7,390 nt of DNA from a bacterium HR32 (GTDB lineage Bacteria; Sysuimicrobiota; Sysuimicrobiia; Sysuimicrobiales; Sysuimicrobiaceae): assembly GCA_002898935.1 (NCBI GenBank), contig BEII01000078.1, positions 1 through 7,390 of the forward strand, given 5' to 3'. Below the pieces are notes generated by a model. That model saw only the letters and a list, made by a program, of their open reading frames with translations, was not told the DNA's origin and ran no database searches. Below are positions 6,190 through 7,390 of this stretch, in pieces. Position 1 is the stretch's first letter; the number at the start of each line of letters is the position of its first letter. The position numbers and the translations under genes were made by a program.

Positions 6190-6928
6190 GTGGCTCGTCG
6201 CGGACGGAGTGGGCGTCGAGCTCCGGTCTCCCGCCGGCTCCAAGCGGATCCTTCATGACGTCCACCTCTCCTTGCAGCCCGGTGACGCGGTGGCGTTGGT
6301 GGGCCCATCCGGGATCGGGAAGACCACCCTGGCCCGTGTCTTGCTGGGACTGGTACGCCCGACGTCGGGGGACGTGCGGTTCCTCGGCTGCTCCGTATTC
6401 TGCGGCTCACGGGCGTGCGCGTTGGAGTTCCGGCGCTCGGTGCAGATCGTGTTCCAGGACCCGTACCTGGCCCTTAACCCCTGCCACACGGTTGAGCGCA
6501 TCGTGGGCGAGCCCCTTCGGTTGCACGGGAAGGCGAGGACCCCGGAGGAGGTTCGGTGGCGCGTGCGGCGGCTGCTGGAGGACGTCGGGTTGGACCCATC
6601 CTTGTCGACCCGGCGGCCTGGCGAGCTCTCGGGAGGCCAGCGGCAGCGCGTGAACCTGGCACGTGCGGTCAGCGTGGAGCCCGGCCTGCTGGTGCTGGAC
6701 GAGCCGTTTTCCGCGCTCGACCCGGTCACCACCGTGGACCTCGTGGGCTGGCTGCGGAGGCTGCGGGAGCAGAAGGGCCTCGGCCTGTTGCTGATCACAC
6801 ACGACCTGCAGGTGGTGGGATGGCTAGCCGACCGGACCGTGGAGCTCGCTCGAGGTGTCCTGGTGGAACGACCCGAGGCTCCACGGTCGACCAGCGCACG
6901 ACCGAGCGGGAAGAGCCGTGAGCAATAG
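6179..6928 (+). CDS. ABC transporter ATPase, NikE type, with unusual cysteines
   Basis: The 249-residue partner ATPase has Walker A GPSGIGKT (42-49), Q-loop FQDPYLALNP (Q93), signature LSGGQRQR (150-157), Walker B LLVLDEPFSALDP (170-182) and LITHD (H208). Catalytic residues are intact. As in the first ATPase there is no long peptide-transporter C-terminal extension; the tail is short, basic and hydrophilic. Between Walker A and the Q-loop lie C71, C75 and C80, with C102 just after the Q-loop. This segment (LGCSVFCGSRAC) normally has no cysteines in OppF/NikE. GTG 6179 overlaps the upstream gene by 11 bases and has GGAGG (6165-6169) nine bases before it. Confidence 0.93.
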   Translation: MAREWLVADGVGVELRSPAGSKRILHDVHLSLQPGDAVALVGPSGIGKTTLARVLLGLVRPTSGDVRFLGCSVFCGSRACALEFRRSVQIVFQDPYLALNPCHTVERIVGEPLRLHGKARTPEEVRWRVRRLLEDVGLDPSLSTRRPGELSGGQRQRVNLARAVSVEPGLLVLDEPFSALDPVTTVDLVGWLRRLREQKGLGLLLITHDLQVVGWLADRTVELARGVLVERPEAPRSTSARPSGKSREQ

Positions 6929-7247
6929 GCTCGGCAGGCTTCGAGTGGTCGCTTCCCAGCAGGTGCACGCCTACGTCACGCCGGGCCGGTGCCCCTGCTG
7001 CGGCCGCGACAGGGCCGCGGCCGTCCGGCGGGGCATTCGGGAAGAGCTGGCCCAGCTAGGCCTGGCGGATCGGGTGCTGGTGGAAGTCCACGCGGAGGAC
7101 CTGGGCCACTGCGGCGTGCTGCTGGTCCTGCACCCCTGCGCTGCCCTGTACCGGTACCGGAACCGACGAGAAGTCCGGGAGATCCTGCAAGAGCACTTCG
7201 GGCGCGGCCGGATCGCCTGGCGGCTGTACCTGGGCTGCGCCCAGTGA
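6918..7247 (+). CDS. Small thioredoxin-fold [2Fe-2S] ferredoxin-like protein with altered cysteines
   Basis: The 109-residue cytoplasmic protein starts at GTG 6918, overlapping the ATPase stop, with a GGGAAGAG purine tract upstream. An alternative GTG is at 6945. Its second half, LLVLHPCAALYRYRNRREVREILQEHF (68-94), closely resembles the YPDGVWYxxVxPEDVxEIVEKHL end of thioredoxin-like [2Fe-2S] ferredoxins (NuoE-like). HAYVT (17-21) lines up with the first strand, and IREELAQLGL (40-49) with the helix. The normal four-cysteine pattern is changed: the first ligand position is Thr21 and the third is Asp61. There is a CPCC motif (C25, C27, C28), plus C65, C74 and C107. It may bind a metal or a differently ligated cluster, or act in thiol chemistry. 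Its place between the ATPase and a second binding protein ties it to the transport system. The fold call is a recognition by eye, the function unknown. Confidence 0.75.
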   Translation: MSNRLGRLRVVASQQVHAYVTPGRCPCCGRDRAAAVRRGIREELAQLGLADRVLVEVHAEDLGHCGVLLVLHPCAALYRYRNRREVREILQEHFGRGRIAWRLYLGCAQ

Positions 7248-7259
7248 GGAGGAGGAGAC

Positions 7260-7390
7260 ATGCGCCGCACCGCCTGTCTGGTCGTCGCAACGGCCCTGGC
7301 CGCGCTTGCGGCGGGGCGCGCGGTTCCAGCGCCGAGCCCGTCTCGGCTGGTCATGGCCATTCCCCAGGACCCAGGCTCTCCCCTGAACCT
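7260..7390 (+). CDS. Second family 5 substrate-binding protein, N-terminus only (cut by right edge)
   Basis: ATG 7260 follows a strong AGGAGGAGGAG ribosome binding site (7247-7257). The first 43 codons encode a signal peptide (MRRTACLVVATALAALAAG, then a short Pro/Ala/Ser linker) followed by RLVMAIPQDPGSPLNL. This is the usual first strand of SBP_bac_5 proteins (compare LVIALPQDPxxLDPL). The early Cys is too close to the N-terminus for a lipobox. The gene is 12 bases from the preceding stop, so it is probably in the same operon. A second binding protein could widen the ligand range of the same transporter or begin another transporter beyond the edge. Confidence 0.75.
   Translation, partial: MRRTACLVVATALAALAAGRAVPAPSPSRLVMAIPQDPGSPLN

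Noticed and set aside
1415..7390. Opine metallophore (staphylopine/pseudopaline-type) locus
   Set aside because: No nicotianamine-synthase-like, opine dehydrogenase or histidine racemase gene is present in the window. The methyltransferase is an ordinary class I enzyme, so this named system cannot be claimed.
1..7390. CRISPR arrays, tRNA or rRNA genes, insertion sequences
   Set aside because: No regularly spaced repeats, cloverleaf-like sequences, transposase motifs or terminal inverted repeats were seen.

Overview
The window is very GC-rich DNA with GTG and TTG starts and tightly packed genes. It suggests a high-GC member of the deep-branching Bacillota (Symbiobacterium, Thermaerobacter or Limnochordia-like), but this assignment is tentative. 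Two things point there: a ykkC-family riboswitch in front of glutamate synthase, and a PerR-type regulator with PerR-like residue spacing. Neither substrate-binding protein has a convincing lipobox, so both look like freely secreted or periplasmic proteins. That would fit a diderm cell envelope.

The left part (1-1235) is on the minus strand. A PerR/Fur-family metalloregulator (771-1235) is followed by a strong promoter overlapping its stop codon. Next come a riboswitch leader with an intrinsic terminator, and then the first 180 codons of the large subunit of glutamate synthase (gltB), which runs off the left edge. The leader carries the hallmark conserved blocks of the ykkC superfamily. With gltB downstream, the best guess for its ligand is the alarmone ppGpp (subtype 2a). 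The layout predicts an ON switch, because the 3' end of the aptamer is also the 5' arm of the terminator.

The divergent intergenic region (1236-1414) holds a sigma-70-like promoter for the right-hand operon, a perfect 12-bp palindrome that could be an operator, and a GC-rich hairpin in the presumed perR leader.

The right part (1415-7390) is one plus-strand operon of overlapping genes. In order these are a class I SAM-dependent methyltransferase, a family 5 substrate-binding protein, two DppB/DppC (NikB/NikC)-type permeases, two NikD/NikE-type ATPases and a small cysteine-rich relative of thioredoxin-fold [2Fe-2S] ferredoxins. The last gene is the start of a second substrate-binding protein, cut by the right edge. 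The ATPases are short like NikD/NikE and lack the cysteine-rich C-terminal extension of most peptide transporters.

Taken together, the right half looks like an uncharacterised uptake locus, plausibly for nickel, cobalt or a small metal chelate. It may be controlled by the divergent PerR-type sensor, with the methyltransferase and the ferredoxin-like protein acting on the ligand or the metal. The substrate and the roles of these two accessory proteins are inference, not something the sequence shows.
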